Counted from the first letter of the stretch, positions 27,365-37,359 are shown. The stretch: DNA of 64,000 bases from Altererythrobacter sp. (GCA_017308255.1 JAFKFN010000012.1:1-64000), one strand, 5' to 3'. The notes: generated from the sequence alone by a model not told the origin. A program made the numbers and translations.

Positions 27365-27698
27365 GGGATACCTCCTTCAGGCGAGTTGAATGTCCTTTTC
27401 GACACACTGTTCCGCCATCACTGGCGATCCAGGTCATCCATCGTGACGCCGGGCCTGGCGAGCGAGGAAGCACGCCGCGCCATACGGTGGGCGAAGATCA
27501 TCCGCGCCGAGCCAGGTTCGGTTCCATGGGCCTAACACCCCGCCCGCCCGCCGGCGCAACTTGCTTTTATTTGCCCGGCTGGAAGCCATACAATGGTCGA
27601 GGAGTTAAGCGACGCGGATCGCTCGAAGGGCTTACCGCTTTCAGGTGACCCGGCGGCGTCCCGTAACTCGCTGTAAAGCCTGTTATAATCTGGAAAAC
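27365..27698. other. Intergenic stretch without a recognised gene
   Basis: This stretch of 334 bases between the peroxiredoxin start and tRNA-Leu shows no open frame with family-like content. It must hold the peroxiredoxin promoter on the left and sequence downstream of the tRNA on the right. I see no strong hairpin or repeat in it. Confidence 0.5.
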
Positions 27699-27784
27699 TG
27701 GTGCGGGCGGTCGGACTCGAACCGACATGTCCAAAAGAACGGCGGATTTTGAATCCGCTGCGTCTACCATTCCGCCACGCCCGC
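27699..27784 (-). tRNA. tRNA-Leu(CAA)
   Basis: A class II tRNA with 7-bp acceptor stem GCGGGCG/CGCCCGC, anticodon stem GCGGA/TCCGC and loop TTCAAAA, so the anticodon is CAA (reads TTG). A long variable arm and the T-loop TTCGAGT are present. The 3' CCA is encoded (27701-27699). Confidence 0.95.
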
Positions 27785-27883
27785 ACTTGTCGGCCGATCC
27801 CGGCCTGCCGCTTGCGCCAGCCGGGCAACACCCCCGGCGGCAACGCGCGCTTAGCGGCGCGCGCGCATGGGTTCAAGCCGCTG

Positions 27884-28705
27884 TCAAACGCGCAGCGCGC
27901 CGGCCACCAGCTTGTGCAAATGGGAATGCAGGGAATCGTTTCCGGCGATGACCTGTTCCGCGCAGATGGGCAGCGAACGGCCCCGGTAATCGCTCACGAA
28001 GCCCCCTGCCTCGCGCACCAGCAGGCAGCCGGCGGCCGTATCCCACGCATTGAGGTCGCTTTCCCAGAACCCGTCATACCGGCCGGCCGCGACCCAGGCG
28101 AGATCGAGCGCCGCCGATCCGAACCGGCGGATCCCCGCGACCTGCGGGCCCACGGCGCTCAGGATCCGGCCCCATTCGCCGAAATCGCCGTGACCCTGAT
28201 AGGGAATCCCGGTCGCGATCAGCGCTTCCGACAAGTGCCGCCGCCCCGAGACGCGCAGGCGGCCATCCTGCAACCAAGCCCCGCGGCTCTTCTCCGCCCA
28301 GAAGCTCTCATCGGTGATGGGCTGGTACACCAGTCCGGCCACCACTTCGCCCCAGCCGCTGCCATCCGGCTTCGGTTCCTGCGCGGCGATGGAGATGGCG
28401 AAGTGGGGGATGCCGTGGAGGAAGTTGCTGGTGCCGTCGAGCGGATCGATGATCCAGCGCGGCTTGGACGGATCGCCTTCGATCGTGCCGCCTTCCTCCA
28501 GCACGAAGCCCCAGTCGGGCCGCGCCTGGCGCAATTCGTCCCACAGGGTGCGCTCGGCGGCCCGATCGGCCTTCGACACGAAGTCCGATGGCCCCTTGCG
28601 GCTGACCTGGAGGTGCTCGACCTCGCCAAAGTCGCGCCGCAGCCGCCCGCCGGCCTTGCGGGCCGCGCGCTCCATCACACGGATCAATCCGGACAATGCC
28701 GCCAA
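27884..28705 (-). CDS. Inositol monophosphatase family protein
   Basis: A 273-residue metal-dependent phosphatase of the SuhB type. The metal-binding motif WIIDPLDGTSNFLHG (84-98) carries Asp87 and Asp90 with Glu70/Glu71 upstream (VLEEGG), and the second motif AWDTAAGCLLVREAGG is present. Likely substrates are inositol or sugar phosphates, and a SuhB-like role in rRNA transcription is possible. It lies upstream of tRNA-Leu and downstream of efp on the same strand. Confidence 0.9.
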   Translation of the reverse strand: MAALSGLIRVMERAARKAGGRLRRDFGEVEHLQVSRKGPSDFVSKADRAAERTLWDELRQARPDWGFVLEEGGTIEGDPSKPRWIIDPLDGTSNFLHGIPHFAISIAAQEPKPDGSGWGEVVAGLVYQPITDESFWAEKSRGAWLQDGRLRVSGRRHLSEALIATGIPYQGHGDFGEWGRILSAVGPQVAGIRRFGSAALDLAWVAAGRYDGFWESDLNAWDTAAGCLLVREAGGFVSDYRGRSLPICAEQVIAGNDSLHSHLHKLVAGALRV

Positions 28706-28733
28706 TTCAATTTCCTAGTCAGCCGAGGGTAAA

Positions 28734-29090
28734 TCAGTCGAGGGCAATGCGGATCGACCGGGCGGTAACCTTGACGTTGCCCCAACCGGTCAGGATCGAG
28801 AACCGTTCCCCGCCGCCCGAAACCGAATGGATCACGCTGTAATCGTCGGGCTGGCCCCCTTCGGGCGTCAGCGCCTTGTCGATCTGCAGATCCTGTATGT
28901 CGCCGAACCGCACATAACCGGCCCGATAGCATCCGCTTTCGTCCCCTTCGGGCTCGCTATAGCGCGGATGCTGCTCGGTCAGGTTGAAGTCCATTTCCAG
29001 GGTCAGCGATTCGTCGTCGTAAATTACGCCCAGCAGAAAGCTCCGCCGGAAATCGAGACCTTCGAAACGCGGATCGTCGATCTCGTCCAC
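28734..29090 (-). CDS. Conserved hypothetical protein after efp
   Basis: An acidic soluble protein of 118 residues without signal peptide or membrane helix. Visible segments are FEGLDFRRSFLLGVIYDDES near the start and SVSGGGERFSILTGWGNVKV near the end. I do not recognise a family. GTG 29090 is chosen because it starts just after the efp stop (29110-29112). The upstream ATG at 29210 would overlap efp by about 100 bp. It probably shares the efp transcript. Confidence 0.55.
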   Translation of the reverse strand: MDEIDDPRFEGLDFRRSFLLGVIYDDESLTLEMDFNLTEQHPRYSEPEGDESGCYRAGYVRFGDIQDLQIDKALTPEGGQPDDYSVIHSVSGGGERFSILTGWGNVKVTARSIRIALD

Positions 29091-29109
29091 ATGCCCCCCA
29101 TGCGCGTCT

Positions 29110-29673
29110 TCAGGCGGCCTTGCCCACGTAGGCGCGTTCATAGACGTCGACCACGATGCGCGTGCCGCTTTCGATATGCGGAGGCACCATGACCCGCACG
29201 CCGTTGTCAAGCACGGCCGGCTTGTAGCTGGAAGAGGCGGTCTGGCCCTTCACCACGGCATCAGCCTCCACGATCGTCGCTTCGACCTGCTCCGGCAGCT
29301 GCACGCTGATCGGCTTTTCGTCCCACAGTTCCAGCATCACTTCCATGCCATCCTGCAGGAAGGCCGCCGCATCGCCCAGCAGGTCGGCGGGAAGCTGGAT
29401 CTGCTCGTAAGTGTCCTTGTCCATGAACACCAGCATGTCCCCCTCGGCATAGAGGTACTGGAAGTCCTTGGTATCCAGGCGCACACGCTCCACCGTGTCG
29501 GCGCTGCGGAAACGCACGTTCGTCTTGCGTCCGTCCTGCAGGTTCTTCATCTCCACCTGCATGTACGCCCCGCCCTTGCCGGGCTGGGTGTGCTGGATCT
29601 TGGCGACTTTCCAGATGCCGCCTTCGTACTCGAGGATATTGCCCGGACGAATGTCCACGCCGCTGATCTTCAT
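29110..29673 (-). CDS. efp: Elongation factor P
   Basis: A 187-residue tRNA-shaped translation factor that relieves ribosome stalling at polyproline. The start [12 protein letters not shown] and the KOW-like first domain are clear. The modifiable lysine lies in [10 protein letters not shown] (Lys33). The second and third OB domains end in the conserved [20 protein letters not shown]. An in-frame start 21 nt upstream exists but does not match the family. No modification enzyme (EpmA/EpmB) is seen nearby. Confidence 0.95.
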   Translation of the reverse strand: MKISGVDIRPGNILEYEGGIWKVAKIQHTQPGKGGAYMQVEMKNLQDGRKTNVRFRSADTVERVRLDTKDFQYLYAEGDMLVFMDKDTYEQIQLPADLLGDAAAFLQDGMEVMLELWDEKPISVQLPEQVEATIVEADAVVKGQTASSSYKPAVLDNGVRVMVPPHIESGTRIVVDVYERAYVGKAA

Positions 29674-29776
29674 GCGAAGCTGCCTTCGATACAAATATTG
29701 AATGAATGTGCGCGCGCACCTACCCTCTTGCCGCGTTCATGGCAATGCAAGCGACGAGGCGCTAGGCGACATAGAA

Positions 29777-30121
29777 ATGAAGGGGCTTTCCACGCTTGCT
29801 CTGCTTGCGGCACTCGCCGCTTCCCCCTTGCTCGCGCAAGGGCCCATCGGCACGCTGGAACGCGGCACCTATGCCTGCGAGCTTCCGGGCGACGCCGGGG
29901 GAGAGGCCGGGATTCCACAGCCCGATGCCAGCTTCACTATCATCGGCGCTTCGCGATACACCAGCGCACAGGGGCACGGCACCTATCTGCGCCGCGGCGA
30001 CGTGGTGACCTTCACCAGCGGCCCGCGCAGCGGCGAAGCCTATGCCGTGATCTCGTCCGTGTTCCTGCGAAAAATGGAAAACGGCCGCCCCGGCGCACTG
30101 CGCTGCATCCGCAAGAACTGA
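29777..30121 (+). CDS. Small exported protein of unknown function
   Basis: A 114-residue protein with a clear signal peptide (KGLSTLALLAALAASPLLAQ, cleavage after residue 21). The mature part has two cysteines (Cys34 and Cys110) that could form a disulfide, around a beta-rich segment (ASFTIIGASRYTSAQGHGTY). The family is known to me only as uncharacterised in sphingomonads. It is divergent from efp. Confidence 0.65.
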   Translation: MKGLSTLALLAALAASPLLAQGPIGTLERGTYACELPGDAGGEAGIPQPDASFTIIGASRYTSAQGHGTYLRRGDVVTFTSGPRSGEAYAVISSVFLRKMENGRPGALRCIRKN

Positions 30122-30216
30122 TAGCCCACCCGATCAGGCCCGCTCGCTGGTCGCAAGCGGCTCCAAAATAGGGCGAACCTAAGCTCGCCTTTACACCGGC
30201 ACGGGATGAAGGGGAG

Positions 30217-30438
30217 CTACGGGCTCGCCGGGCTTTCGTCGTCATCGCTGGCAATGACGACCACCACCGCGATCAGCGCGGCAACGGCAAGCAAGGGAAG
30301 AAGCAAGCTTCCGCCGATTGCCTCACCTTCTGCCTGCGCGCCCGAACGGGCGGCCTCCACGCCGGCCGCCTGCGCTGCGAGAGGCGCAATGGCCAGTGAA
30401 ATAGCCGCACCAGCGGAAAGGACATTTCCGAGTTTCAT
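30217..30438 (-). CDS. Small hydrophobic membrane protein
   Basis: A 73-residue protein with an N-terminal hydrophobic signal-like helix (LSAGAAISLAIAPLAAQAAG), a short linker, a second helix (LLLPLLAVAALIAVVVVIAS) and an acidic tail DDDESPASP. The pattern is that of short uncharacterised sphingomonad proteins. ATG 30438 is preferred over 30483 because the hydrophobic segment follows it directly. It lies between a convergent exported-protein gene and thiE. Confidence 0.6.
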   Translation of the reverse strand: MKLGNVLSAGAAISLAIAPLAAQAAGVEAARSGAQAEGEAIGGSLLLPLLAVAALIAVVVVIASDDDESPASP

Positions 30439-30538
30439 GTGAAGCACCCCCCATTTTTGAATCACCGCATCGATTGGTGACACGCGCGGGGCGCCCGAAC
30501 AACCCGTTTTTCAGACGAAATTGGATATAACGGCGCGA

Positions 30539-31156
30539 TCAGCCGCCGGTTATTCTCTGATGGAAGGCCTTGATCGCCTCGGCTTCATCGGTTCCCCACA
30601 CGGCGGCGCTGACGGCCAGGAAATCCGCCCCCGCTTCCACCAGCGGCAGGCAATTGTCCGGTGTGATACCGCCGATAGCCACGCTGGGGATTTCCATGAG
30701 CGCGTGCCACCAGGCGAGCAATTCCGGCTCCGGCCGATGCTCGCTGGCCTTGGTCGAGCTGGGGAAGAAGGACCCGAACGCCACGTAATCGGCGCCCGCT
30801 TCGCCGGCCTCCATCGCCAGGTGGCGGCTGGCATGGCAGGTCACGCCGATCTGCGCATCGCGACCAAGCGCCTCACGCGCTTCGCGCACTGTGCCATCCT
30901 GCTGCCCCAGATGCACGCCGTCGGCTCCCAGCCGTTTGGTCAGCGCGATGCTGTCATTGACGATGAAGGCCACGTCCCGGTCCCGGCAGATCGCCAGCAA
31001 GGGCTCGGCCAGGCGCGCGGCCTCGTGCTGGTCCATCTCCTTCACCCGGAACTGGAACGCCGCCACCGGCCCCTCCGCCAGCGCGCGCTCAAGGCGCTGC
31101 GGGAAGGCCCCGGAAACGTCGAGCGGTGAGATCAGGTAGAGTTGGCATTTGGACAT
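30539..31156 (-). CDS. thiE: Thiamine phosphate synthase
   Basis: A 205-residue (beta/alpha)8 enzyme that joins the pyrimidine and thiazole parts to give thiamine phosphate. Recognisable segments are FQFRVKEMDQHEAARLAEPL, then FIVNDSIALTKRLGADGVHLG (the DGVHLGQ motif), GVTCHASRHLAMEAGEAGAD and YVAFGSFFPSSTK. IPSVAIGGITPDNC near the C-terminus is also typical. It stands apart from other thi genes. A stem-loop with one bulge spans its stop codon but has no T-run. Confidence 0.88.
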   Translation of the reverse strand: MSKCQLYLISPLDVSGAFPQRLERALAEGPVAAFQFRVKEMDQHEAARLAEPLLAICRDRDVAFIVNDSIALTKRLGADGVHLGQQDGTVREAREALGRDAQIGVTCHASRHLAMEAGEAGADYVAFGSFFPSSTKASEHRPEPELLAWWHALMEIPSVAIGGITPDNCLPLVEAGADFLAVSAAVWGTDEAEAIKAFHQRITGG

Positions 31157-31241
31157 CGTCCTCGCGCTCTATCCGGGCCGGCGCGTCTCGCCAAGCAAGC
31201 GTTCAGCGAAACGAAACCGCGATGAGTGCGATATTCATACG

Positions 31242-31643
31242 ATGAAGTACGCCGTCGTCCTGCTCGCGCCATTCGGGCTCGCCGCTTGCACCCTGATCCC
31301 GCAATCCGCTCCCACGGAAACGGCTGTGACGGCCGACGGGATCGTCCACGCAGCACTGGGGCAGCGGGTCTATGTTGACGGCCCTTATGTCACACCGCTC
31401 ACCGTGCTGGAGGACAGCCGCTGCGCGGTGAACGTGCGCTGCGTCTGGGCCGGACGAACACGGCTGTCGGTGCGCATCGACCTCGGCTCGCGCAGCGAGA
31501 CGCGCGAGATCGGGTCGGACCAGCCGATCCAGGTGGCCGATGGACAGCTCTCGCTGGTCGACGTCCAGCCTGACGCTATGGCGGGGCAGACGGTGGACCT
31601 TGCCGCCTATCGCTTCGGCTTTGCCTTCGCAGGCGGCCTTTAG
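31242..31643 (+). CDS. Small lipoprotein of unknown function
   Basis: A 133-residue lipoprotein with lipobox LAAC and Cys16. Two more cysteines in SRCAVNVRCVWAGRTRLSV probably pair, and the domain is beta-rich. The CVWAG segment recurs in uncharacterised exported proteins of sphingomonads. The ATG at 31242 is chosen because the signal peptide begins there. Its stop overlaps the convergent aldolase stop by 4 bp. Confidence 0.65.
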   Translation: MKYAVVLLAPFGLAACTLIPQSAPTETAVTADGIVHAALGQRVYVDGPYVTPLTVLEDSRCAVNVRCVWAGRTRLSVRIDLGSRSETREIGSDQPIQVADGQLSLVDVQPDAMAGQTVDLAAYRFGFAFAGGL

Positions 31644-32539
31644 CTCACGGTCTTCTCCGTGCTGGCGCAGTGGATCGCGTCGATCGCCTCCCCCAGGGCG
31701 GCGTCGAATTCCGCCTCGCTCATCGCTGCGTGGAGCCCGTCGAGCAGGGCGCGGCTGAAACTGGCAATCATGCCTTCGTTGCGCGCCAGTTCGGCGCAAG
31801 CCTCGTCGCGAGCATAGCCGCCCGAAAGCGCGACCACCTTGAGCACCGCGGGATGGTCCACGAGGGCCTTGTAGGCATTGGGCGCCACGGGCAGGGACAG
31901 CTTGAGCATGACTTGCTGGCCCTCTGGCAAGGCATCCAGGTGCGCGAGTATTTCGGACAGGAGCATCCGCTCGCCCTCGATGCGATCAGGCGCCTTGATC
32001 GAATACTCGGGCTCCAGGATCGGCATCAGCCCGTGGGACAGCACCCGCTTGCCGACTTCGAACTGCTGCGCCACGACCGCCGCGATGCCTTCGCGGTCGG
32101 CGGCGTTGATCACCGAACGCTCCTTGGTTCCGTAAACGCCCAGCGCCCTGGCCCGGCCAAGCAGCGCTTCGAGCCCCGGCATCGGCTTCATCAGCTGGAC
32201 GCCCCGGTCTTCCTCTTCCAATCCCTTGTCGATCTTGAGGAACGGGACCACGCCCTTTGCCGTCAAGGCATGCGGAACGGGGGTGCCGTCCACGGCGCCG
32301 TCCATCGTCTTCTCGAACAGGATCGCCCCGACGATCCGGTCGCCCGAGAACTCGGGCGACCGGATGATGCGGCAGCGCATTTCATGGATGCGCGCGAACA
32401 TCTCGTCCTCGCCGTTCCATTCATCGTCCGCGACGCCATAGGCCCTGAGCGCCTTGGGCGTGGAACCGCCGCTCTGGTCGAGCGCGGCGATGAAGCCCTT
32501 CCCGGCGGCGATGCGGGCGGTCATGTCCTGCTGGTTCAT
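31640..32539 (-). CDS. fba: Class I fructose-bisphosphate aldolase
   Basis: A 299-residue Schiff-base aldolase that splits or forms fructose 1,6-bisphosphate. The N-terminus GKGFIAALDQSGGSTPKAL is diagnostic. The Schiff-base region is FEVGKRVLSHGLMPILEPEY and the later LMLKLSLPVAPNAYK. It is the last gene of tkt-gap-pgk-fba, all on the minus strand, which covers the sugar-phosphate interconversions of central metabolism. ATG 32539 fits the family start; the longer frame upstream is low-complexity. Confidence 0.93.
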   Translation of the reverse strand: MNQQDMTARIAAGKGFIAALDQSGGSTPKALRAYGVADDEWNGEDEMFARIHEMRCRIIRSPEFSGDRIVGAILFEKTMDGAVDGTPVPHALTAKGVVPFLKIDKGLEEEDRGVQLMKPMPGLEALLGRARALGVYGTKERSVINAADREGIAAVVAQQFEVGKRVLSHGLMPILEPEYSIKAPDRIEGERMLLSEILAHLDALPEGQQVMLKLSLPVAPNAYKALVDHPAVLKVVALSGGYARDEACAELARNEGMIASFSRALLDGLHAAMSEAEFDAALGEAIDAIHCASTEKTVS

Positions 32540-32610
32540 CGAAAAGGGCTCCCCGGCCTGGCTAAACCTGCTGGCCCGGGAGTGTGTACCATCCCGCCGG
32601 CACAGGCAAA

Positions 32611-32638
32611 TCCGCGCCTCCGCCAAAGGCGGGCGCGG
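32611..32638 (-). terminator. Hairpin between pgk and fba
   Basis: CCGCGCC and CGCC on the left pair with GGCG and GGCGCGG on the right around an AAA loop, with a 2-nt bulge. On the minus strand it is followed by ATTTGCC, a weak T-run. It lies 20 bp after the pgk stop, so it may reduce read-through into fba. Confidence 0.5.
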
Positions 32639-32658
32639 AGAAGGGAGCTTCCGGCGGG

Positions 32659-33864
32659 TCAGCCTTGCTGGATGAGCGCCGCCACGCCGGGCAGCTCGCG
32701 GCCTTCCATCCATTCGAGGAAGGCCCCGCCGGCAGTGGAGACGTAAGTCAGCTCGTCCTTGACGCCCGCGTGGTTGAGCGCGGCGACGGTATCGCCCCCG
32801 CCCGCCACGGAGACCAGCGAGCCTTCGCCTGTCAGCGCCGCGGCCGTCTTCGCCAGCGCCACGGTGGCCTGGTCGAACGGCGGAGTCTCGAATGCGCCCA
32901 GCGGGCCGTTCCAGACCAGCGTGCGGCAGGTCTTGAGCACATCGGCCAGCGCCTCGACCGCCTGCGGGCCGAGATCGAGGATAATCTCGTCGGCCGCCAC
33001 CTCGTGCACGTTGCAGGTGCGCAAGGACGGCGGATTGGCGGCGAATTCCTTCGCCACCACGACGTCATAAGGCAGATGCACCGTGCAATGGGCCGCCTCT
33101 GCCGCGTCCATGATCGCCTCGGCCTTTGCGGTGAGATCGTGTTCGCACAGCGACTTGCCGACATCGACCCCGCGCGCGGCAAGGAACGTGTTGGCCATGC
33201 CGCCGCCGATGATCAGGTGCTGCACTTTCGAGACGAGATGTTCGAGCACAGCAAGCTTGGTGGAGACCTTCGCCCCGCCGACCACCGCCGCCACCGGCTG
33301 CTGCGGGTTGCCGAGCGCCTTGTCGAGTGCTTCCAGTTCCGCCTGCATCGCCCGCCCGGTGAAGGCCGGCAGCAAGTGCGCCAGCCCTTCGGTGGTCGCA
33401 TGCGCGCGGTGGGAGGCGGAGAAGGCATCGTTGACGTAGAAATCGCCATTGGCGGCGATTCCCTGCGCGAAGGCGGGATCGTTCTTTTCCTCGCCCGGCC
33501 AGAAGCGCGTATTCTCCAGCAGGCCAATGTCGCCCGGCCGCAGGATGCCGATCGCCTGGGCAACCACCGGCCCTTCGACCTCGGGAATGAACATCACCTC
33601 GCGCCCGAGCACGTCCTGCACCCCGTCGAGGATGATGCTGGTCGACATGGTCGAGTTCCGCTGGCCTTTCGGGCGGCCGAAATGCGTCAGCAGCAGCACC
33701 TTGGCCCCGGCATCGGCCAGTTCGAGGATCGTCGGCGCCGAGGCCTTGATACGGGTGGTGTCGGTGACGGCGCCGTCAGCCATCGGCACGTTGAAGTCCA
33801 CCCGCACCAGCGCGACCTTGCCGGCCACATCGCCGAGGGAATCGAGAGTCCTGAACCCAGCCAT
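32659..33864 (-). CDS. pgk: Phosphoglycerate kinase
   Basis: A 401-residue enzyme of glycolysis and gluconeogenesis that makes ATP from 1,3-bisphosphoglycerate. The N-terminal substrate motif is VALVRVDFNVPM near residue 16, the basic patch region is LLLTHFGRPKGQRN, and the nucleotide-binding GGAKVSTKLAVLEHL is near 205. The C-terminal VSVAGGGDTVAAL is also typical. ATG 33864 gives the family start (MAGFRTLDSLGD). It lies between gap and fba on the same strand. Confidence 0.95.
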   Translation of the reverse strand: MAGFRTLDSLGDVAGKVALVRVDFNVPMADGAVTDTTRIKASAPTILELADAGAKVLLLTHFGRPKGQRNSTMSTSIILDGVQDVLGREVMFIPEVEGPVVAQAIGILRPGDIGLLENTRFWPGEEKNDPAFAQGIAANGDFYVNDAFSASHRAHATTEGLAHLLPAFTGRAMQAELEALDKALGNPQQPVAAVVGGAKVSTKLAVLEHLVSKVQHLIIGGGMANTFLAARGVDVGKSLCEHDLTAKAEAIMDAAEAAHCTVHLPYDVVVAKEFAANPPSLRTCNVHEVAADEIILDLGPQAVEALADVLKTCRTLVWNGPLGAFETPPFDQATVALAKTAAALTGEGSLVSVAGGGDTVAALNHAGVKDELTYVSTAGGAFLEWMEGRELPGVAALIQQG

Positions 33865-33887
33865 CTGTTTCACCCTGTGCGTTCGGT

Positions 33888-33939
33888 TCGAGCGAAGTCG
33901 AAATACGCCCTCCCCATCCGTCATCCCGCGAAAGCGGGA
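33888..33939. repeat. Small palindromic intergenic repeat
   Basis: The interval between gap and pgk contains a perfect 6-bp stem TCCCGC/GCGGGA around GAAA (33924-33939), inside the longer CGTCATCCCGCGAAAGCGGG. It is preceded by GGTTCGAGCGAAGTCGAAA at 33888. Both segments resemble short palindromes scattered in sphingomonad genomes. It could also act as an mRNA hairpin between the two genes. Confidence 0.45.
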
Positions 33940-33970
33940 AAGACGAATGGGAAGTTAGAAGACCTGAGGC

Positions 33971-34978
33971 TTAGAGGAAACGGGCCATGACGCTCGCGGT
34001 ATCGATCATGCGGTTGGAGAAGCCCCACTCGTTATCGTACCACGAGACCACGCGGGCCAGCTTGCCTTCGAGCACCGCGGTTTCGAGGCTGTCGACCGTC
34101 GAGCTGGCGGGCTGGTGATTGAAGTCGGTGCTGACCAGCGGCAGGTCGGTATAGACGAGCACGCCCTTCATCTTGCCTTCGGCCGCCGCCTTCAGCGCGG
34201 CATTGAGTTCTTCGATGCTGGTATCGCGCGACGGGGTGAACACCAGGTCGATCAGGCTGACATTCGGCGTCGGCACGCGCACCGAAGAGCCGTCGAGCTT
34301 GCCCTTCAGTTCAGGCAGAACCAGGCCCACCGCACGGGCCGCGCCGGTGGTCGTCGGGATCATGTTCAGCGCGCCGGCCCGCGCACGCCGCGGATCCTTA
34401 TGGATCTGGTCGAGGATGCGCTGGTCGTTGGTATAGCTGTGGACCGTGGTCATGAAACCACGCTCGATCCCCACCGTATCGTGCAGCACCTTGGCCACCG
34501 GGGCCAGGCAATTGGTGGTGCAGCTGGCATTGGAAACGATCACGTCCTCGGCGGTGAGGGTATCTTCGTTGACGCCGAACACGATCGTCTTCGACACGCC
34601 GCTGGCCGGCGCCGAGATCAGGACCCGCTTGGCGCCAGCCGTCAGGTGCGGCCGGCTGGCTTCTTCGGATTGGAAGAAGCCGGTGCATTCCAGCACCAGG
34701 TCGATCCCCATGGCCTTGTGCGGCAGCTTGCCGGGGTCCTTCTCCTTCGTGACGGCGATGTCGCGGCCGTTGACCTGGAAGCTGTCGCCATCCGACGTCA
34801 CCGTGCCGGGGAAGCGGCCATGCGTGGAATCATATGCGAACAGCAGCGCGTTCGACTTGGCATCAGCCAGATCGTTGATCGCCACGAGCTCCAGATCATG
34901 GTCCGTCCGCTCAAGAATCGCACGGGCGACGAGCCGGCCGATACGTCCGAAACCGTTGATCGCAACCTTCGTCGCCAT
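33971..34978 (-). CDS. gap: Type I glyceraldehyde-3-phosphate dehydrogenase
   Basis: A 335-residue NAD(P)-dependent enzyme. The Rossmann motif is [12 protein letters not shown] (5-16), the catalytic cysteine is Cys153 in [12 protein letters not shown], and the substrate-binding [15 protein letters not shown] and [13 protein letters not shown] are present. It lies 14 bp downstream of tkt and upstream of pgk, in a typical carbon-metabolism cluster. Confidence 0.96.
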   Translation of the reverse strand: MATKVAINGFGRIGRLVARAILERTDHDLELVAINDLADAKSNALLFAYDSTHGRFPGTVTSDGDSFQVNGRDIAVTKEKDPGKLPHKAMGIDLVLECTGFFQSEEASRPHLTAGAKRVLISAPASGVSKTIVFGVNEDTLTAEDVIVSNASCTTNCLAPVAKVLHDTVGIERGFMTTVHSYTNDQRILDQIHKDPRRARAGALNMIPTTTGAARAVGLVLPELKGKLDGSSVRVPTPNVSLIDLVFTPSRDTSIEELNAALKAAAEGKMKGVLVYTDLPLVSTDFNHQPASSTVDSLETAVLEGKLARVVSWYDNEWGFSNRMIDTASVMARFL

Positions 34979-34992
34979 GGAAAGAACTCCTG

Positions 34993-36972
34993 CTACTTGC
35001 CTAGTTTATCGAGAATTTGCGGAACGATCGCTTCGGCCGAAAAACCGAAGTGCTTGAACAGGACCTCCGCCGGGGCCGAAGAGCCGAACCGGTCGAGGCC
35101 GATGAGCAGGCCGTCGCTGCCGACGAACCGTTCCCAGCCCATGGTCACGCCGGCTTCTATCGAAACCTTGAGGGCGTCGGTGGGAAGCAGGTCATCGCGG
35201 TAAGCCCCATCCTGCTTCTGGAACAGTTCGGCGCAAGGCATCGAGACGACATCCGCGCCGATCCCCTGGCCTTCCAGCTGCTCCGCGCAATCGAGCGCCA
35301 CGGCGACTTCCGAGCCGGTCGCCACCAGCACCACCTTGCGGGCCGCGGTGGCGGCGCGCAGGCGATAGGCGCCGCGCGCGCTGCGGTTTTCGCCCGCATC
35401 GGTGCGCACCGGCGGCAGGTTCTGCCGCGACAGCGCCAGGACGGAAGGCGTCTCTGGCGTGGCGAGGGCCAGTTCCCAGCACTCCGCCGTCTCGATCGCA
35501 TCGGCCGGGCGATAGACGTTGAGATTGGGGACGAGGCGCAGGCTCATCACCTGCTCGATCGGCTGATGCGTCGGCCCGTCTTCGCCCAGGCCGATCGAAT
35601 CATGCGTCAGCACATAGACCACGCGGACCTTCTGCAGCGCGGAGAGGCGGATCGCATTGCGAGCGTAATCGCTGAAGATCAGGAAAGTGCCGCCATAAGG
35701 CACCACGCCGCCATGCAGCGCCATGCCGTTCATCGCGGCGGCCATGCCGAACTCGCGAATGCCGTAATAGAGATAGCGGCCGGAATAGTCGGCCTGCGTC
35801 AATGGCTTGGTGGCGGCAGTTTTGGTGTTGTTGGAACCGGTGAGATCGGCCGAACCGCCGATCAGCTGCGGCAAGGCTTCCGTCAGCGGGCCCAGCGCCA
35901 TCTCCGACGCCTTGCGCGAAGCTACCTTGGGCGGGTCCTTCGCCAGCGCTGCCATGTGATCGGCGAGCGTAGGGGCGGCCAGCGGGCCGATTTCGGCGAA
36001 CTGCGCCTGGAACTCCGCCTTCCGATCGCTGGCGGCCAGGCGCCGGCTCCATTCCGCATTGGCCTGCTGCCCCGGCTCCGCCAGAGAGCGCCAATCGGCA
36101 AGGATATCTTCCGGGACCACGAAAGGCTCCGCCGTCCAGCCGAGATATTCGCGCGCGGCGGCGATCTCATCGGCGCCCAGCGGGTTGCCGTGAACGGCGG
36201 ACGTGCCCTGCTTGTTGGGCGCGCCCTTGCCGATCACCGTGCGGCAGGCGACCAGCGACGGGCGCGGATCGGCCTTCGCCTCGGCCAAGGCACGGCGGAT
36301 ATCGGCCGGATCGTGCCCGTCGCACGAAACGGTGTGCCAGCGCGCTGCACGATAGCGAGCGGGGATGTCCTCGCTGGTCGAAAGATCGGTCGATCCGTCG
36401 ATCGTCACATGATTGTCGTCCCACAGCACGATCAGCCGGCCGAGCTGGAGATGGCCGGCAAGGCCGACCGCCTCGTGGTTGATGCCTTCCATCAGGCAGC
36501 CGTCGCCGGCGATCACCCAGGTGTGGTGATCGACCAGGTCGTCACCGAACCTCGCGTTCAGATGCCGCTCGGCGATGGCCATGCCCACCGCCATGGCAAG
36601 CCCCTGCCCCAGCGGGCCGGTGGTCGCCTCCACCCCGGGAAGCAGGAAGTTTTCCGGATGGCCGGCGCACGGGCTGCCGAGCTGCCGGAAATTGCGGATG
36701 TCATCCATGGTCGGCGCGGCGTAGCCGGAGAGGTGCAGCAGCGCGTAGATCAGCATCGAGCCGTGGCCGGCGGACAGCACGAAGCGGTCACGATCGGGCC
36801 ACTGCGGATCGGCCGGATCGAACTTGAGGAATTCGGACCACAGCACCGTGGCGACATCGGCCATGCCCATCGGCATGCCGGGATGGCCGATGTTGGCCTT
36901 CTGCACCGCGTCCATCGACAGGGCGCGAATGGCATTGGCCATAGGCGCGAGACGGGCGGGATCGAGGCTCAT
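34993..36972 (-). CDS. tkt: Transketolase
   Basis: A 659-residue thiamine-diphosphate enzyme of the pentose phosphate pathway. The N-terminal domain starts [20 protein letters not shown]. The ThDP/Mg motif is [20 protein letters not shown] with a downstream [10 protein letters not shown]. The pyrimidine-binding domain has [20 protein letters not shown]. Length is normal. ATG 36972 is the family-like start ([14 protein letters not shown]). It is the first gene of tkt-gap-pgk-fba and is divergent from the zapA pair. Confidence 0.95.
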   Translation of the reverse strand: MSLDPARLAPMANAIRALSMDAVQKANIGHPGMPMGMADVATVLWSEFLKFDPADPQWPDRDRFVLSAGHGSMLIYALLHLSGYAAPTMDDIRNFRQLGSPCAGHPENFLLPGVEATTGPLGQGLAMAVGMAIAERHLNARFGDDLVDHHTWVIAGDGCLMEGINHEAVGLAGHLQLGRLIVLWDDNHVTIDGSTDLSTSEDIPARYRAARWHTVSCDGHDPADIRRALAEAKADPRPSLVACRTVIGKGAPNKQGTSAVHGNPLGADEIAAAREYLGWTAEPFVVPEDILADWRSLAEPGQQANAEWSRRLAASDRKAEFQAQFAEIGPLAAPTLADHMAALAKDPPKVASRKASEMALGPLTEALPQLIGGSADLTGSNNTKTAATKPLTQADYSGRYLYYGIREFGMAAAMNGMALHGGVVPYGGTFLIFSDYARNAIRLSALQKVRVVYVLTHDSIGLGEDGPTHQPIEQVMSLRLVPNLNVYRPADAIETAECWELALATPETPSVLALSRQNLPPVRTDAGENRSARGAYRLRAATAARKVVLVATGSEVAVALDCAEQLEGQGIGADVVSMPCAELFQKQDGAYRDDLLPTDALKVSIEAGVTMGWERFVGSDGLLIGLDRFGSSAPAEVLFKHFGFSAEAIVPQILDKLGK

Positions 36973-37155
36973 GCAAAAGGCTCCGGGACAAATGGACAGA
37001 AGGCGGCGATTCGGCTGGGCGTTCCTTGGGAACATGGGCCTTCCGCGTCAAGCGCGCCACGGATTGCCCACTGCGCGCGACGAGCCGTTTTGAGGCGCAG
37101 GCTTATTCACAGATAGCGCCACCAAGCTTTTGCCGCGCAACGCTGTTTCCGTTAA

Positions 37156-37359
37156 ATGACAGGGATGGACGGGGAACGCATCTCGCGGGCGCTCGCCCGG
37201 ATAAGGGCGGCGGTAAGCCGGATCGAAGCCGCGGCGCAGGCGCCCGCGAGATCGCGGCCGGATGGCAGCTATCTGGCCGTCAAGTATCAGGCATTGCGCA
37301 CCGAAACAGGCGCGGCGCTGGCCGAACTCGATCAGCTGATCGGCTCGCTCGAACGATGA
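37156..37359 (+). CDS. Short helical protein before zapA
   Basis: A 67-residue, mostly helical protein (RISRALARIRAAVSRIEAAA ... ALRTETGAALAELDQLIGSL) with heptad-like spacing, so probably a coiled coil. Its TGA overlaps the zapA ATG by 4 nt (37356-37359), so the two are translationally coupled. A role near ZapA or the divisome is inferred only from this coupling. Confidence 0.7.
   Translation: MTGMDGERISRALARIRAAVSRIEAAAQAPARSRPDGSYLAVKYQALRTETGAALAELDQLIGSLER

Noticed and set aside
21637-27486. The 16-mer AGCGAGGAAGCACGCC at 21637-21652 and 27471-27486
   Set aside because: One exact 16-bp repeat is near chance expectation in 64 kb of GC-biased sequence, and the flanks do not match.
35017-37116. 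A 699-codon plus-strand frame opposite transketolase
   Set aside because: Low-complexity composition, antisense to an unambiguous tkt gene, and no signal for translation.
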